In this document: piece by piece, positions 6,177-13,873 of the stretch | How the letters are laid out: every line of letters starts with the position of its first letter | How positions within the stretch are numbered: position 1 is the first letter of the stretch | Source of the DNA: Syntrophomonas sp. | GTDB lineage: Bacteria > Bacillota > Syntrophomonadia > Syntrophomonadales > Syntrophomonadaceae | Assembly: GCA_003558625.1 (NCBI GenBank) | Contig: PWPP01000057.1 | Span: forward strand, 1-21,471 | Reading direction: 5' to 3' | Length of the DNA: 21,471 nt | Program-made: the position numbers and the translations under genes | Notes under the pieces: generated by a model | Databases searched by the model: none | The model's input: the letters and a program-made list of their open reading frames with translations, nothing else | Told to the model about the DNA's origin: nothing

Positions 6177-8282
6177 ATGAAAAAACATATCACGATTGCC
6201 CTGGCCGGCAATCCCAATACTGGCAAGACTACCATATTTAATAACCTCACCGGAGCCCGGCAACATGTGGGGAATTACCCCGGAGTAACCGTAGAAAGAA
6301 AAGAAGGTTCTGTCAATTATGGTCCATATCAAATAAAGATCATTGACCTGCCAGGAACTTACAGCCTTACGGCGTTTTCCCCAGATGAGTTGCTGGCCAG
6401 GCAGGTTATTATTGAAGAAAAACCGGACATAATCGTAAACATTATTGATGCGTATAATCTGGAGCGTAACCTCTATCTTACGGTACAGTTAAAAGAACTG
6501 GGGATTCCCATGCTCCTGGCTTTTAACATGACGGATATGATCGCCGCCCGGGGTATTCATATCGATTATCCTTTGATGGAGAAGCTTCTGGGCAGCAAAA
6601 TCATTCCAACTGTTGGTCTTAAAAATGTAGGTAGCCAGGAAATACTGAAGTCAGTGGTGGAGTTATATGAAAAAATAAATATTCCTTCTGAGCGGGACCT
6701 TTTCTATGAAGTTGAATTGGAAAAAGAGATAGTAGGATTGCAAAGGATTCTCCAAGAGACCGCAGTGGGAGAGGTTGAACTGGCTGCTGCACAAGATAAA
6801 GCTAATAGGTGGCTGGCCGTGAAACTTCTGGAAAACGATAATGATATTATAAATAAGTTCAAAACATCCGATGCCTGGCCCGACATCACCAGGCAGGTGG
6901 AAAAATCACAAAAAAAGCTTCAAGACCTGTACCGGGAAGAGCCTGAGATGCTCATAGCCCATGGCAGATACGCCTTTATCAGGGGAGTTTTGAAGGAAGC
7001 AGTCTCTTACCCCGGAGATGACCGGGTTACCCTAACTGAAAAAATCGATAATATTTTACTTAACCGCATAGTGGGTTTGCCCATTTTTTTGGCCATGATG
7101 TGGCTCTTGTTTCAGCTAACCTTTACTCTGGGTGCGCCTCCCATGGAATGGATTGAAGCCGGTTTTGGATGGTTGGGAGAACGGATGGCAGATATTATGC
7201 CCGACGGGCTGCTGCAGTCGCTGATCGTAGACGGCATTATTGGCGGGGTCGGGGGAGTCGTGGTATTCCTGCCTAATATATTGTTGTTATTTCTGGGAAT
7301 TGCTCTACTTGAAGATACCGGGTATATGTCACGTGCTGCTTTTTTAATGGATAAGGTTATGCATCGTACAGGTCTGCATGGGAAATCCTTTGTACCGATG
7401 CTGATAGGATTTGGCTGCAGTATACCGGCTATTATGGCTTCCAGGACCCTGGAGAATGAGCGCGACCGTCTAGCCACGATGCTGGTAACTCCCCTGATAA
7501 GTTGCGGAGCCAAATTACCGGTATATGTTTTGTTAATCGCAGCCTTTTTTAGTGATAAAGTAGCGGGGAACATTCTTTTTTCTATCTATATACTGGGCAT
7601 ACTTATGGCCTTGCTTTTAGCTAAAGTTTTCAGAAAGTGGTTGCTGCCCGGGGAGACAGAACCATTTGTTATGGAATTGCCCCCGTATCGCTTTCCTACC
7701 TTCAAAGCTTTACTCATCCATATGTGGGAAAGAGCATGGCTTTATCTTCAAAAAGCCGGCACCATCATTCTGGCAGCTTCGATTCTCATGTGGGGACTTT
7801 TCACTTTTCCGCAACACGATGCGAATGGGGTCGAATTTAATGATCCGGTCCAACAGCTGGAACAAAGTTATGCGGGCCGGGTAGGTCATCTGATAGAGGG
7901 CGTTATAAGCCCGCTGGGTTTTGACTGGAAAGTTGGAGTTGCCCTGGTTTCCGGGGTTGCTGCCAAGGAAGTCATCGTCAGCACCATGGGAACCGTGTAT
8001 AGCATCATGGATATAGACAGTTTAGAAGAAGGGGAGATTCAAACGGTTTCGTCCTTTTCCGAGAGAGCGCGGGAACAGTCAGGGATGACCCCGCTGGTGG
8101 CTTATGTTTTAATGATATTCACCCTGTTATATATACCCTGTATGGCGGCTCTGGCAGTTATGAGGCGGGAAACCAACGGATGGAAATGGCCTTTGTTTAC
8201 CGTCGGTTATACTCTGGTTTTGGCCTGGACTGTATCATTTAGCATATATCAGGTAGGATTGTTGCTGGGAATAGGGGTTTAA
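6177..8282 (+). CDS. feoB: Ferrous iron transport protein B (GTPase-coupled Fe(II) permease)
   Basis: This 701-residue inner-membrane Fe(II) transporter has an N-terminal G domain: G1 GNPNTGKTT (11-19), the G2 region NYPGVTVE, G3 DLPG (57-60), G4 NMTD (117-120), followed by a helical guanine-dissociation-inhibitor-like region. The membrane part begins near residue 290 and has two Gate motifs, GFGCSIPAIMASRTLENERD around 410 and PLISCGAKLPVYVL around 440, with cysteines proposed to line the iron path. The length is usual for the family and the frame is intact. AAGGAAGG precedes the ATG. It is the last gene of the Feo operon; the nearest terminator-like hairpin is 240 bases downstream at 8523. 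Confidence 0.98.
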   Translation: MKKHITIALAGNPNTGKTTIFNNLTGARQHVGNYPGVTVERKEGSVNYGPYQIKIIDLPGTYSLTAFSPDELLARQVIIEEKPDIIVNIIDAYNLERNLYLTVQLKELGIPMLLAFNMTDMIAARGIHIDYPLMEKLLGSKIIPTVGLKNVGSQEILKSVVELYEKINIPSERDLFYEVELEKEIVGLQRILQETAVGEVELAAAQDKANRWLAVKLLENDNDIINKFKTSDAWPDITRQVEKSQKKLQDLYREEPEMLIAHGRYAFIRGVLKEAVSYPGDDRVTLTEKIDNILLNRIVGLPIFLAMMWLLFQLTFTLGAPPMEWIEAGFGWLGERMADIMPDGLLQSLIVDGIIGGVGGVVVFLPNILLLFLGIALLEDTGYMSRAAFLMDKVMHRTGLHGKSFVPMLIGFGCSIPAIMASRTLENERDRLATMLVTPLISCGAKLPVYVLLIAAFFSDKVAGNILFSIYILGILMALLLAKVFRKWLLPGETEPFVMELPPYRFPTFKALLIHMWERAWLYLQKAGTIILAASILMWGLFTFPQHDANGVEFNDPVQQLEQSYAGRVGHLIEGVISPLGFDWKVGVALVSGVAAKEVIVSTMGTVYSIMDIDSLEEGEIQTVSSFSERAREQSGMTPLVAYVLMIFTLLYIPCMAALAVMRRETNGWKWPLFTVGYTLVLAWTVSFSIYQVGLLLGIGV

Positions 8283-8759
8283 TTCCTATGCACGCGAAAG
8301 TTCTAAGCAGCAAGAGGTGATTGCCGGTTACGGAAATCCTGAATTATGGTCTTCTTTCGTTTAGGGCCGCATAGGAAAAGAAAGGGCATCGCATCATGAA
8401 ATTGGATGTGCTTTCCCCTTATACCAGGGATCCAGAGTAATTTGTTTGGGCAGGGTTTTTCCGGATCATTTTCTTTATGCTTGCCCGGGCCGGCCCTGGG
8501 TGACCACACGATCAGACACTATAAGTCAGATGAAAACGGTTCATCTGACTTTGCTTTTTATCCCTTTTTCAAGTCAAGAGCCGTCCCTGATTTACTGTAG
8601 TATGATTAAAATGTACAAATAAAATCATGCGGCTGTATGATTTCGTTCTATAATATAGTAATCAGGAGTATTGAAAAAGACGATGGGGGATTATCGACCG
8701 GGCCAGGTTTTATCGCCACAGGTGAGGAACGGTTATTCGTATATTTTATGGAGGCAGGC
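8283..8759. other. Intergenic region between feoB and the ABC exporter
   Basis: About 475 bases without a supportable gene. Two tiny plus-strand frames (8288 and 8396) are too short to call. It holds the hairpin at 8523-8551, an AGAGCCGTCCCTGA fragment of the dispersed repeat near 8577, and a TATAAT at 8651-8656 that may be the -10 box for the ABC genes, though no good -35 was seen at the proper spacing. Confidence 0.45.
8523..8551 (+). terminator. Perfect 12-bp hairpin downstream of feoB, dispersed repeat copy
   Basis: AAGTCAGATGAA pairs perfectly with TTCATCTGACTT around an AACGG loop, followed by TGCTTTTTATC. It is probably a rho-independent terminator able to end the Feo transcript. The stem is a variant of the AGTCAGATGG repeat at 5492 with compensating changes on both arms, which suggests that the paired structure is what is maintained. 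Confidence 0.7.
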
Positions 8760-9695
8760 ATGGATGATATTGCGGTTCGGGTGGAAAAGCTTAACAAGAG
8801 CTATGGCAAGATTCAGGCGATCAAGCAGCTAGATTTCCAGGTGGCGGCCTCGGAATGCTTTGGCTTGCTGGGCCCGAACGGAGCGGGTAAGACCACCGCC
8901 ATGAAAATTCTTTATGGAAAGGCCCGGCCGGATCCCGGTGCGGATACCGTAATCAGCGTTTTCGGTTTTGATCCCCGCCAGCAGTCCCTAGCCATCAAAG
9001 CCTTGTCGGGCATTGTTCCCCAGCAGGATAATCTCGATACCCAGCTAAGTGTCAACGATAATCTGCTGATTTATTCGAAATTTTATGGCATTTCCACTAA
9101 GGATGCCAAAAAAAGAATCGGGGAATTATTGGATTTTGTGGAGTTACAGGATAAGGCCCTGGTGAAAATCAAGGAGCTATCCGGAGGCATGCAGAGAAGG
9201 CTGACCATCGCCAGAGCCCTGCTCAATAACCCCAAACTGTTAATCCTGGATGAACCTACTACCGGCCTTGATCCCCAGGTGCGGCACCTGATTTGGAATA
9301 AACTGCGAGATTTAAAGACCATGGGCGTCACAGTGCTTTTGACGACCCATTATATGGAAGAGGCATTTCAGATTTGTGACCGCTTGATCATTATGGACAA
9401 AGGGAAGAAAATCTTAGAGGGGCATCCCCGCAGCCTTTTGTCGGAACACCTGGAGTTATTCGTAATGGAGATTTACGGTATTTCGGAAATGCACCTGCAA
9501 TCTTCCCCCTTCGAGGATACCAAAGATATCCGCTTTGAATTTTTCCAGGAAACCCTGTTTGCTTACAGTAATGATACCAATGCCCTTACCAGTTTTGCCG
9601 ATTTCATGCAAATCACGGATTATCATGTGCGCCAGTCTAATTTAGAAGACCTGTTTTTGCGTGTAACCGGGAGGAGTTTAAGTGAACTACAATAA
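8760..9695 (+). CDS. ABC-2 exporter ATP-binding protein, NodI/CcmA-like
   Basis: This 311-residue cytosolic ATPase powers an ABC-2 type exporter. Motifs in order: Walker A GPNGAGKTT (38-46), Q-loop VPQQDN, signature LSGGMQRR near 140, Walker B LLILDEPTTGLD near 160-171, and the H-loop TTHYMEEA near 195. The C-terminal ~100 residues (from about 215) form a regulatory extension as in NodI and drug exporters. The start at 8760 is chosen because GGAGG lies five bases upstream and family homology begins there; the frame is open back to 8637 with no better site. The coding region overlaps the permease gene by 14 bases, so both subunits are made together. The substrate is unknown; NodIJ in rhizobia exports lipo-oligosaccharides, but that function should not be transferred here. 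Confidence 0.95.
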   Translation: MDDIAVRVEKLNKSYGKIQAIKQLDFQVAASECFGLLGPNGAGKTTAMKILYGKARPDPGADTVISVFGFDPRQQSLAIKALSGIVPQQDNLDTQLSVNDNLLIYSKFYGISTKDAKKRIGELLDFVELQDKALVKIKELSGGMQRRLTIARALLNNPKLLILDEPTTGLDPQVRHLIWNKLRDLKTMGVTVLLTTHYMEEAFQICDRLIIMDKGKKILEGHPRSLLSEHLELFVMEIYGISEMHLQSSPFEDTKDIRFEFFQETLFAYSNDTNALTSFADFMQITDYHVRQSNLEDLFLRVTGRSLSELQ

Positions 9696-10473
9696 AGAGC
9701 ATACTGCCCCCGCCTGGTGGAATAGAATTTATAGTGTCTGGTACCGACATAAAAGGGTCTATACCTCGGATTTTGCCAGCAATGCCTTTCCCCCGTTTTT
9801 GGAACCGCTGATATTTCTGGGTGGGTTGGGACTTGGTTTCGGTGCCTATATTCAAACCATGGGAGCCATCAATTATCTCCTGTTTTTGGCCAGCGGGATT
9901 ATTATGACCAGTTCCATGTATACCGCATCCTTCGAATGCACCTACGGGACTTATATCAGGCTTGAATTCGACCGGGTTTATGACGGTATGCTGGGGGCTC
10001 CCATTTCTCCTACCAACCTCATTATCGGAGAAATCATATTTGCCGGCAGCAAAGGCTTCCTTTTCGCCTTGGCGGTGCTGATCGTGATATGGCTGTTGGG
10101 CATCATCAGCCACCCCTTAAGTATTATGGCGGCCCCGGTGGGTTTTGTTTGTGGTCTCATGTTTGGCACTCTATCCATGTGGGTTACATCCATCGTCAGA
10201 AACATCAACCACTTCAATTTTTACTTCACCGGTTTTTTATCTCCTATGTTTTTCTTTTCCGGAGCTATTTTTCCCCTGGAAAACCTGCCCCGCATCCTGC
10301 AGTACATGGCGGAATCACTGCCGTTAACCCATGTGGTGCGATTGGCTCGGGCTTTTTGTGTACCGGAACTCCTGGGGCCCCACCTGTTTTATGACCTGGG
10401 GTATTGTGTACTCTTCATTGCCCTGACCGGATGGCTGGCCATCCGGGGGATCAAAAAGAGGTTAATTGATTAA
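9682..10473 (+). CDS. ABC-2 exporter permease, NodJ-like
   Basis: This 263-residue integral membrane subunit of an ABC-2 exporter has about six hydrophobic helices and the family's conserved segment FECTYGTYIRLEFDRVYDGM followed by PISPTNLIIGEI, closely patterned on NodJ. A later segment, SPMFFFSGAIFPLENLP, matches the ABC-2 signature of NodJ/drug-exporter permeases. The start is GTG at 9682 with GGGAGGAG six bases before, lying inside the 3' end of the ATPase gene. It is expected to pair as a dimer with the ATPase. A stop at 10473 is followed 40 bases later by the LigD-like gene, so a common transcript is possible though functionally unexplained. Confidence 0.95.
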   Translation: MNYNKEHTAPAWWNRIYSVWYRHKRVYTSDFASNAFPPFLEPLIFLGGLGLGFGAYIQTMGAINYLLFLASGIIMTSSMYTASFECTYGTYIRLEFDRVYDGMLGAPISPTNLIIGEIIFAGSKGFLFALAVLIVIWLLGIISHPLSIMAAPVGFVCGLMFGTLSMWVTSIVRNINHFNFYFTGFLSPMFFFSGAIFPLENLPRILQYMAESLPLTHVVRLARAFCVPELLGPHLFYDLGYCVLFIALTGWLAIRGIKKRLID

Positions 10474-10512
10474 TACCCCATCAATATTTCGTTTATGATA
10501 AAGGGGGGGAAA

Positions 10513-11418
10513 ATGAAGGATAAGATCATGGTGGATGTTACCAATCCAGACAAAATATTTTTCCCCGGGTCGGGGATTACGAAGGGGGATTTGGTTGCGT
10601 ATTATAGCAAAATAAGCCGGGTAATGCTTCCCCACTTGAAGGACCGACCCCTGACCATGCACCGGTTTCCTGAAGGGATCGGGGGAAAGGGTTTTTTCCA
10701 GCAGGGTGTACCGGATTATTTCCCTGCCTGGATCGATACCATCCCGGTAGCAAAAAAAGAGGGGGGCATACTTAACCGGGTGCTGTGCAACCGGGAGGAG
10801 ACCCTGGTCTATTTGGCTAATCAGGGCTGTATTACCCCCCATATCTGGCTGAGCCAAAGCAATCACCTGGAGCTGCCCGACAAAATTGTTTTTGATTTGG
10901 ATCCCTCGCGGCAGGAATATGACCTGGTGCTTCTGGCAGCGTTTAAACTGCGGGAGGTGCTGGAGGAGATGGGCCTTCATACCTTTGTCATGACTACGGG
11001 TTCTAAAGGACTTCATATCATCGTTCCCATGCAGCCCCGTTTGGGATTTGACGCAGTGCGGGGCTTTGCCCGGGAGATAGCCGCCGGTGTTGCAGATAAA
11101 AACCCGGCCCAATTTACCATCGAGCAACGAAAGGAAAAGCGCGGGAGCAGGGTTTATATTGATATTTCCCGCAATGCCTATGGACAAACCTCTGTGGCTC
11201 CATATGCCGTAAGAAGTATCGAAGGAGCCCCCGTTGCCACCCCCCTGGACTGGGAGGAAATCCGGAGTAGAAGGCTAACCCCCCAAAGATATCATATGAA
11301 AAACATCTTTAGAAGACTGGGACAAAAGGAGGACCCCTGGAAAAACATCCACCTAAGACAAGAAGACGTTTCCCCCGTCATATCCAAACATTCCAATCAG
11401 GGACGGTTCTTGAATTGA
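10513..11418 (+). CDS. Stand-alone LigD-type DNA polymerase/primase domain (NHEJ)
   Basis: This 301-residue archaeo-eukaryotic primase-type polymerase resembles the PolDom of LigD, which fills gaps and adds (ribo)nucleotides at broken DNA ends in Ku-dependent end joining. Visible features: N-terminal TNPDKIFFPGSGITKGDLVAYY, LTMHRFPEGIGGKGFFQQ, catalytic D128-L-D130-PS, TTGSKGLHIIVPM (nucleotide-binding S/T-x-G-x-K-G-x-H), and RVYIDISRNAYGQTSVAPYAVR carrying the probable third Asp, then PLDWEE. There is no ligase or nuclease domain and no Ku gene in the window, so partners must lie elsewhere. The start at 10513 follows AAGGGGGGG. The final codons QGRFLN plus stop come from a GGGACGGTTCTTGAATTGAAT repeat copy, so the native C-terminus may have been replaced. 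Confidence 0.93.
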   Translation: MKDKIMVDVTNPDKIFFPGSGITKGDLVAYYSKISRVMLPHLKDRPLTMHRFPEGIGGKGFFQQGVPDYFPAWIDTIPVAKKEGGILNRVLCNREETLVYLANQGCITPHIWLSQSNHLELPDKIVFDLDPSRQEYDLVLLAAFKLREVLEEMGLHTFVMTTGSKGLHIIVPMQPRLGFDAVRGFAREIAAGVADKNPAQFTIEQRKEKRGSRVYIDISRNAYGQTSVAPYAVRSIEGAPVATPLDWEEIRSRRLTPQRYHMKNIFRRLGQKEDPWKNIHLRQEDVSPVISKHSNQGRFLN

Positions 11419-11421
11419 ATA
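11399..11421. repeat. Dispersed repeat copy at the 3' end of the LigD-like gene
   Basis: GGGACGGTTCTTGAATTGAAT spans the last codons and stop of the gene. The same string, with one base different (GGGACGGGTCTTGAATTGAAT), ends the lipoprotein gene at 18393-18413. The 14-base part TTCTTGAATTGAAT (11407-11420) occurs inverted at 11587-11600. Confidence 0.8.
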
Positions 11422-11747
11422 ATCAATGCCATTTCTCCGGGCCCCAAACGCTAGATTTACCACACCTGTGACTCCATAAAACTGGAGGTGTAAAAGTTCA
11501 TCTCCTCTTCGACGTCGGTTTCGGTGACGCAGTGCACTGAGAAGGAGGTGGAAGGGGTGATGAAAACCCGTTCTTATCTGTTTCTAATTCAATTCAAGAA
11601 ATGTCTCGGATATGACTTGATGAAAGCAGCAGATGAACAGGAAATGAAATGTTATGATATGAATAAAGAAAAGGAAATGCCGCTAACCAGAGGTTTGCCA
11701 TGAAACATAACAGTCTGATGGGACAAAAATCAAGGGGGTGTTTGACA
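11419..11747. other. Intergenic region bounded by a 14-bp inverted repeat
   Basis: TTCTTGAATTGAAT (11407-11420) and its exact reverse complement (11587-11600) bracket about 165 bases. The interior is GC-richer and contains stacked stem candidates and a strong AAGGAGGTG at 11542-11550. No transposase, rRNA or tRNA is seen. It may be a miniature mobile element or a structured leader of the downstream ATPase gene; the sequence alone does not decide. Confidence 0.4.
11560..11703 (+). CDS. Possible small protein, 47 residues, unrecognised
   Basis: ATG at 11560 lies ten bases after AAGGAGG, one of the best ribosome binding sites in the window, and opens 47 codons (MKTRSYLFLIQFKKCLGYDL to MPLTRGLP). 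Part of it (LIQFKK) is encoded by the inverted repeat arm at 11587. The composition is unremarkable and no family is recognised. Its TGA overlaps an upstream ATG (11700) of the ATPase frame as ATGA. It may be a small gene, a leader peptide or chance. Confidence 0.25.
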   Translation: MKTRSYLFLIQFKKCLGYDLMKAADEQEMKCYDMNKEKEMPLTRGLP

Positions 11748-13649
11748 ATGACCATCATAGCATTACCCGTGGACCAACGAGTGATTGATATTGATTCCCG
11801 CCGTTTTGCCTCCATAGAAAAAGCCCTGGTAGAACTGATAACCAATAGTGATGACAGTTATTCAAGGCTGGAACAGCAGGGACAGGAAACCAGCGGGAAA
11901 ATCCTGATAAAATATGAGCGTCATCAAAGGGGTGCGGTTTTAACGGTTTGTGATCAGGCCGAGGGCATGTCATTTGACCGTCTTCACTCCGTTTTGTCGT
12001 ATGGTGGTCCCCATAGCCAGATGGCTCGGGGGGAAGTAGGCGGTCGTGGATATTTTGGGCGGGGCCTGAAACAGGCCGTTTATGGTTTGGGTTATGGCTG
12101 GATAGAGACCATATACAGGGGCATGCTGGCACGGGTGGACCTCTTTCGAGACGATAAAGGGGTTTATCTATTTGATGATTGGGACCATGACCGGTTCGCT
12201 CTGGAGAAAGATTATATGCGGCTGGGGATTCCGGAAAACGGTAACGGTTCTCTGGTGACGATTGTTATTGATAATCCTCTAGTGAATATCCCCTATTTCC
12301 GGTCTCTGGTTAAGGCCATATGCAATAATATTTATCTGCGGGATATTATGCAGCGCCGGATGGTGGAGATCATTAACCTGAACCAGACGGGTAAAAAGCA
12401 AACTCGGATGCGCTTGCATTATGAGGAGCCTGAGGCGGAAATCATGATTGGACCTGATGAACAAAGCACTTTTAAGCATGGAGCACAACTGTATTCATTC
12501 TGCCTGACCCTGAAAAAGGTAATGGATGTCGAATTAACCCTAAAAGGAGATGAAAGGACCAATGGCCTGTTGGTTATTTCCGGGACGGCGGTACTGGACT
12601 GCCAGTTTTTTGAGTTTGAAAACCAGCTGGGTACAGAGTTCCTGTTTGGTACGGTGAATTGTCCCGGTCTGGCGGAAATGCTGGCGGCGGGGCATCCGGT
12701 AATCAGTGATGAACGGGAGGGGCTAAACCTGAAAGATCCCTTTGTGGCAGCATTTGCCCGGGCTGTCAGTGCAATGGTTCGTGATACCATCAAAAGCGAG
12801 CAGATCCGCCTTAGCCATGTCGACCACGCTGTCGTTTCCCAGCGCACCAAAAGCATGATTGAAAGAATTTTGCAGCGCATGAATCAAATCGCTGTTGAAG
12901 ACCTGGGCATCATCCTGTCTCCCGGCCCCAGGTCTGGTCAATCCGCCTCCTTTGACCCCGACCGCCAGCCGGCACTGCGTTTCTCCACCCCTTTTTACCA
13001 CCGTCGGCCTCAACAAGTGTTCCGGGTCTCCATCCTTGCCAATCGGCAACAGTTAATCGCTCAGGAGATACTGTCTTTCGTTTATGAGCTTCCCGACAGT
13101 ATCATGGTACAACCTTTGATCGAAGACCTGGCTGTGGGGGATTTACCGGACCATGGACGTTTCCAGTGGACGGTAAGAGGCATGGAGATAGGTGCCAAAG
13201 GGAGCATTGGAGTGACTTCGGGACCGTATTCAGCCTTTTGTGAGATTGTAATCGCGGAAGACACCTCCAAACATGGGTATAGTCAACCTTCAGGCAAGGC
13301 GCCCCGGCCATGGGATGCGGATAATTCTACCGCTTTATTCCGAGGCTATGAGCTGCGCAACCTGGATAATGATATGGACCGGGTGGTTTACAGCATTGAA
13401 GAACGCCTCATATTAATCAATACGGAAGCCCCCACGGTGCGTCTATATGTAGATGGACAGGGCCGTTTCAAGGATGGGGCCCGACTCTTGCTGGCGGAAC
13501 TTCTTCTGGATGTCATGACGGATGAACTGTCGCGCCGTTATGTAGACCGCAGCATGCAAAAGGGGCAGAGCGATATTTATCGGCAGGGGGAACAAGACCT
13601 GATCCGGCGTTACGGGGTGGAAGTGCATTCCCTGCTATTAAAAGCATAG
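11748..13649 (+). CDS. Uncharacterised GHKL (MORC/Hsp90-like) ATPase
   Basis: This 633-residue cytosolic protein has a complete Bergerat ATP-binding fold in the first ~180 residues: N-box E29-LITN33-SDD, G1 box D69-QAEG73-M, an ATP-lid/G2 region GEVGGRGYFGRGLKQA (95-110), and GNGSLVTI (164-171). The remainder is not a histidine-kinase dimerisation/receiver, MutL or topoisomerase arrangement that I can recognise. Residues ~260-380 include NGLLVISGTAVL and HPVISDEREGLNLKDPFVAA, and could be an S5-like transducer followed by a helical part; the last ~200 residues are unassigned. Prokaryotic MORC-like ATPases are often linked to restriction or phage defence, but no nuclease or methylase sits here. 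Start at 11748: AAGGGGGTG lies seven bases upstream; ATG at 11700 is weaker. The stop is followed at once by repeats. Confidence 0.88.
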   Translation: MTIIALPVDQRVIDIDSRRFASIEKALVELITNSDDSYSRLEQQGQETSGKILIKYERHQRGAVLTVCDQAEGMSFDRLHSVLSYGGPHSQMARGEVGGRGYFGRGLKQAVYGLGYGWIETIYRGMLARVDLFRDDKGVYLFDDWDHDRFALEKDYMRLGIPENGNGSLVTIVIDNPLVNIPYFRSLVKAICNNIYLRDIMQRRMVEIINLNQTGKKQTRMRLHYEEPEAEIMIGPDEQSTFKHGAQLYSFCLTLKKVMDVELTLKGDERTNGLLVISGTAVLDCQFFEFENQLGTEFLFGTVNCPGLAEMLAAGHPVISDEREGLNLKDPFVAAFARAVSAMVRDTIKSEQIRLSHVDHAVVSQRTKSMIERILQRMNQIAVEDLGIILSPGPRSGQSASFDPDRQPALRFSTPFYHRRPQQVFRVSILANRQQLIAQEILSFVYELPDSIMVQPLIEDLAVGDLPDHGRFQWTVRGMEIGAKGSIGVTSGPYSAFCEIVIAEDTSKHGYSQPSGKAPRPWDADNSTALFRGYELRNLDNDMDRVVYSIEERLILINTEAPTVRLYVDGQGRFKDGARLLLAELLLDVMTDELSRRYVDRSMQKGQSDIYRQGEQDLIRRYGVEVHSLLLKA

Positions 13650-13653
13650 CCCT

Positions 13654-13714
13654 GAGTCAGATGGAACCGTCCCCTCTGACTCATGTCCCCTCTGACTCAG
13701 TCCCCTCTGACTCA
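13654..13714. repeat. Dispersed inverted repeat followed by three tandem 15-mers
   Basis: GAGTCAGATGGAACCGTCCC starts four bases after the ATPase stop; GAGTCAGA (13654-13661) can pair with TCTGACTC (13675-13682). The 15-mer GTCCCCTCTGACTCA is then present three times (13669-13683, 13685-13699, 13700-13714), so the 5' stem half has three possible 3' partners. No T-run follows. It is a partial amplification of the repeat seen intact at 5492. Confidence 0.9.
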
Positions 13715-13873
13715 CGCGCCTTAACGTATACAAAAGCGGAACTCTAATTTATACTTGAATATACGGGGAGATAAGGGCAGAAGTTTTCTTATGGCTCAGG
13801 ACTTACGCTCCCGGTTTTCTTATGTTAGATGTTTTATAGGACTGCAAAATAAAAAATTTTATAGAAGGAAGTA
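13715..13873. other. Leader region of the TraB-family gene
   Basis: There is no gene here. An 11-base direct repeat GTTTTCTTATG occurs at 13783-13793 and 13814-13824, 31 bases apart. No strong sigma-A promoter was seen; TTACGC with TAGATG 17 bases later (about 13803-13831) is a weak option. The final 25 bases before the ATG are very A/T-rich and contain GAAGGA. Confidence 0.35.

Noticed and set aside
7112..7573. 153-codon minus-strand frame inside feoB
   Set aside because: Antisense shadow of the FeoB membrane domain, whose Gate motifs are intact on the plus strand.
10462..11187. 241-codon frame on the minus strand opposite the LigD-like gene
   Set aside because: It is the antisense shadow of a gene with clear motifs; it has low-quality composition and no ribosome binding site or family features.
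8760..11418. Idea that the ABC exporter, LigD-like polymerase and GHKL ATPase form one defence system
   Set aside because: The exporter and polymerase are 40 bases apart, but the polymerase and ATPase are separated by 330 bases with repeats, and no functional link is evident from sequence; kept only as separate observations.
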